Assembly (NCBI GenBank): GCA_007127425.1
Contig: SKZJ01000071.1
Coordinates: forward strand, 1-7,213
DNA: 7,213 nt
DNA from: Wenzhouxiangella sp.
GTDB lineage: Bacteria; Pseudomonadota; Gammaproteobacteria; Xanthomonadales; Wenzhouxiangellaceae
Direction of reading: 5' to 3'
Shown: one piece after another, positions 5,475-7,213 of the stretch
How the letters are laid out: each line of letters starts with the position of its first letter
Position numbering within the stretch: position 1 is the first letter of the stretch
Position numbers and translations under genes: made by a program
Notes under the pieces: model-generated
The model's input: the letters and a program-made list of their open reading frames with translations, nothing else
Database searches by the model: none
What the model was told of the DNA's origin: nothing

Positions 5475-6601
5475 CCGAGTTCGAGCAGATCCTGACGGAG
5501 TGGGATAGCTTTGCGGCGACCTGCGCGCCTGCGAGCATCACCATGGACATTGAGGCGCTTCGTGATCATGCCCGTGAGATGCTTTTGGTCATCGCCAAGG
5601 ATCTCAAGACTGATCAGAGCCAATTTCAGCAGTCGGAGAAATCCAAAGGGCGCGGGCCGGTTTCCGACGGCGCCGAATTGACAGCGGCCGAGGAGCATGG
5701 CGCAGAACGAGCTGAGAGCGGATTTACTGCGGTGCAGCTAGGGGCAGAGTACCGCGCGCTCCGGGCCACTGTTCTGAAACTGTGGACACGCGAATGCGGT
5801 ACGCTCGAAGCAAAAGATATTGCGGACCTGATTCGCTTCAATGAGGCGATCGATCAATTACTGGCTGAATCGGTTTCCGAGTTCAACGACAGTGTCGAGG
5901 ATGCCAAGGAACTGTTCCTGGCCATTGTGGGGCACGACCTTCGCAGTCCAATTGGAGCGATCTATACCACGGCACTTCTCATGAGCGAGAGCGACCGGAT
6001 GGATCAGTCGCACCGGGTACAGGCAGCGAATATCGCACGATACGCGATGCGCGCCACCCAAATGGTCGGAGACCTGTTGGACTTTACACGAAGCCGTCTT
6101 GGCAGCGGCATTCCAGTCCATGCAGTTGAGGTTGATCTTAGGAGTGTTGTCAAGGATGTGGCCGAAGAAGTCATGGCTGCGCAGCCCGGTAGCATTGTTC
6201 AGTTTGAGTTGGGCGAGCAACAGGTCGGTCAATGGGATGAAGAGCGGATCAGCCAGGTGCTGACCAATCTCGTTTGCAATGCAGTCGAGCACAGTGGGCC
6301 GGGCGATACTGTCGGCATCGTACTTGCAGGCGACAGCGAAAATGTCGAAGTCCGAATACACAATCATGGCGCCGCGATTCGCCCTGATCACCTCGACGGG
6401 CTTTTCAACCCGCTGAAACAAAGCACGTCACTTGGGAGGTCATCGAGCCAGGGGCCAAACAGCAATCTCGGCCTGGGGCTCTACATTGCCGAGCGCATCG
6501 TTGACGCGCACGGCGGGCACATTGCAGTCGAGTCGTCAGAAGAGCAGGGCACCACTTTCACTGTTCGCCTGCCCAGAAGAGTGCCGGTCTGCGAGGCTTG
6601 A
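5450..6601 (+). CDS. Soluble sensor histidine kinase with RsbRD-like N-terminal region
   Basis: The protein has 383 residues and no signal peptide or membrane helix, so it is cytoplasmic. Residues 1-140 resemble the RsbRD-type N-terminal helical region seen in some kinases: FILTEFEQILTEWDSF, LRDHAREML, then FTAVQLGAEYRALRATVLKLW (92-112, cited by its key YRALRA and LKLW parts) and RFNEAIDQLLAES. The HisKA dimerisation domain follows with H-box FLAIVGHDLRSP; His162 is the phosphoacceptor. The HATPase domain has the N-box VLTNLVCNAVEHS (Asn273, Asn277), a G1 region IHNHGAAI where the usual DxG reads NHG (as in a known subclass of kinases), G2 NLGLGLYIAERIV (339-351) and the GTTFTVRLP end. No receiver domain is fused and no response regulator gene is in view. 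The ribosome site before ATG 5450 is weak. The signal sensed is unknown; RsbR-type regions are linked to stress sensing in other systems. Confidence 0.93.
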   Translation: MRLHEFILTEFEQILTEWDSFAATCAPASITMDIEALRDHAREMLLVIAKDLKTDQSQFQQSEKSKGRGPVSDGAELTAAEEHGAERAESGFTAVQLGAEYRALRATVLKLWTRECGTLEAKDIADLIRFNEAIDQLLAESVSEFNDSVEDAKELFLAIVGHDLRSPIGAIYTTALLMSESDRMDQSHRVQAANIARYAMRATQMVGDLLDFTRSRLGSGIPVHAVEVDLRSVVKDVAEEVMAAQPGSIVQFELGEQQVGQWDEERISQVLTNLVCNAVEHSGPGDTVGIVLAGDSENVEVRIHNHGAAIRPDHLDGLFNPLKQSTSLGRSSSQGPNSNLGLGLYIAERIVDAHGGHIAVESSEEQGTTFTVRLPRRVPVCEA

Positions 6602-6603
6602 TT

Positions 6604-6617
6604 CCTGTCTTGGCAGG
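6604..6617. terminator. Small hairpin in the convergent gap, weak terminator candidate
   Basis: CCTGT and GCAGG form a five-pair stem (one G-U) around a four-base loop, in the 28-base gap between the kinase stop and the stop of the opposing gene. No T-run follows on either strand, so intrinsic termination is doubtful. Its position between two converging genes is the main support. Confidence 0.25.
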
Positions 6618-6629
6618 ACCTGGGAGTCG

Positions 6630-7213
6630 TCAGAGCATTGCATCACTTATCAGCAGCATCGTCTCGTGATCAGTGCATTCTGGGTCACCCTCGCAGGACA
6701 TGGCCATGACGTCACCCGCCTCGTGCTCGAAGGTCGCAAAGCGGTCGATCAGCTCGTCGCGCTCGCACAACGCCATGAAGGCCATTGCTTCGACCATTTC
6801 TCCGTGGTGTTCGATGAGGATGTAACAGGCGCGGTCGCCGAGTGTCAGTTCCCGGACTACGCCGGAGTGCGGTGGTGAAGGATCAAGGCCATGCACCTCG
6901 GCGCCAAGGCTGGCGTACTCGATGATTTCCTGCCCCATCAGCACACAGCCGTTGTCCATGGGGTAGTAGGTCAGCCGGACACGGTACTGGCCCCGGTAGA
7001 CATAGCCCCAGAGCTCCAGCACGCTGAATTGTTCACCAGGATTGGCCGGGTTGACGATCGGCGCGAGCTGCTTGAGTTCGGGGTCGATTTCGATCCGCTC
7101 ATCGTCGCCAAAGTGAAAGGCCAGCAGTTGCCGGGCCTGGTCGATGGCGTCATCGGCCGGGCAGCCAGGAATCGCCGCGCCGACCAGGCCGCTGGCTGCA
7201 AGTAAGATGAACA
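6630..7213 (-). CDS. Exported protein of unknown family, 5' end cut by the window
   Basis: The reading frame stays open from the TGA at 6630-6632 to the window edge, giving 193 visible residues; the start codon lies just beyond. The visible part begins FILLAASGLVGAAIPGC, the tail of a signal peptide. Cleavage after an alanine near AASGLVGA is likely; IPGC resembles a lipobox poorly because of the proline. The mature part contains AIDQARQLLAFHFGDDERIEID, then VLELWGYVYRGQYRVRLTYY with alternating hydrophobic residues that suggest beta strands, a GQEIIEYASLG segment, RACYILIEHHGEMVEAMAFMAL and a Cys/Met/acidic-rich end (MAMSCEGDPECTDHE). I do not recognise the family. Taking only the first internal start (GTG 7022) would lose about 63 residues including the signal peptide. 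It converges on the kinase gene with a 28-base gap. Confidence 0.78.
   Translation of the reverse strand, partial: FILLAASGLVGAAIPGCPADDAIDQARQLLAFHFGDDERIEIDPELKQLAPIVNPANPGEQFSVLELWGYVYRGQYRVRLTYYPMDNGCVLMGQEIIEYASLGAEVHGLDPSPPHSGVVRELTLGDRACYILIEHHGEMVEAMAFMALCERDELIDRFATFEHEAGDVMAMSCEGDPECTDHETMLLISDAML

Noticed and set aside
5144..5698. Antisense open frame of 184 codons across the divergent spacer
   Set aside because: It overlaps the starts of two well-supported genes, has no recognisable domain, and its composition is like a complement strand.
6432..6878. Plus-strand frame of 148 codons overlapping the kinase end and the right-edge gene
   Set aside because: The first part is the kinase G2 region in another frame and the rest is the complement of the edge gene; no start signal was found.
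6891..7205. Plus-strand frame of 104 codons near the right edge
   Set aside because: It mirrors the minus-strand exported protein codon for codon. The minus frame has a signal peptide and stays open to the edge, so it is the better gene.
1..7213. CRISPR array, tRNA, rRNA, insertion sequence or phage attachment site
   Set aside because: No regular spaced repeats, cloverleaf, transposase motif or flanking direct repeats were seen; the only tandem repeat is the in-frame linker at 3278-3394.

Overview
The window looks like a chromosomal stretch of a gammaproteobacterium. The evidence is a cluster of families found mainly there (DUF4426, DUF2959 and a Bax-type glucosaminidase protein), a moderately high G+C content judged by eye, and E. 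coli-like Shine-Dalgarno sites. A free-living aquatic lineage is plausible but is inference. I see no rRNA, tRNA, CRISPR array, insertion sequence, prophage or toxin module.

Positions 42-4475 hold six genes on the + strand with gaps of 10 to 63 bases, so they could be one transcription unit. In order they are: a secreted PQQ-dependent aldose sugar dehydrogenase of the YliI/Asd type; a four-helix membrane protein of unknown function; a 48-residue double-hairpin membrane protein; a secreted Bax-like glucosaminidase with an unusual C-terminal tail; a DUF4426 lipoprotein with a proline-rich repeat linker; and a DUF2959 coiled-coil lipoprotein. All six are predicted to be in the envelope (secreted, inner membrane or lipid-anchored), so an envelope or peptidoglycan role is the natural reading of the group. 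No pathway can be demonstrated from sequence alone. Several starts are moved downstream here from the longest open frame, because a Shine-Dalgarno site plus a signal peptide or lipobox fixes them.

Positions 4456-5175 (- strand) encode a family 2 glycosyltransferase of the dolichyl-phosphate-mannose-synthase-like type. Its 3' end overlaps the DUF2959 gene tail-to-tail by 20 bases. A 274-base divergent spacer (5176-5449) follows, with one weakly supported small ORF and one possible leader peptide. Positions 5450-6601 (+ strand) encode a soluble histidine kinase with an RsbRD-like N-terminal sensor region and no partner response regulator in view.

At the right edge, on the - strand, is a partial gene for a secreted or exported protein of unknown family. 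It remains open to the window end and is longer than its first internal start codon would suggest.

No clear new defence, mobile or biosynthetic system is present. The points most worth a second look are the glucosaminidase tail, the conserved-looking small membrane protein, the inverted repeat before the DUF4426 gene, the minisatellite-like linker, and the unrecognised edge gene.
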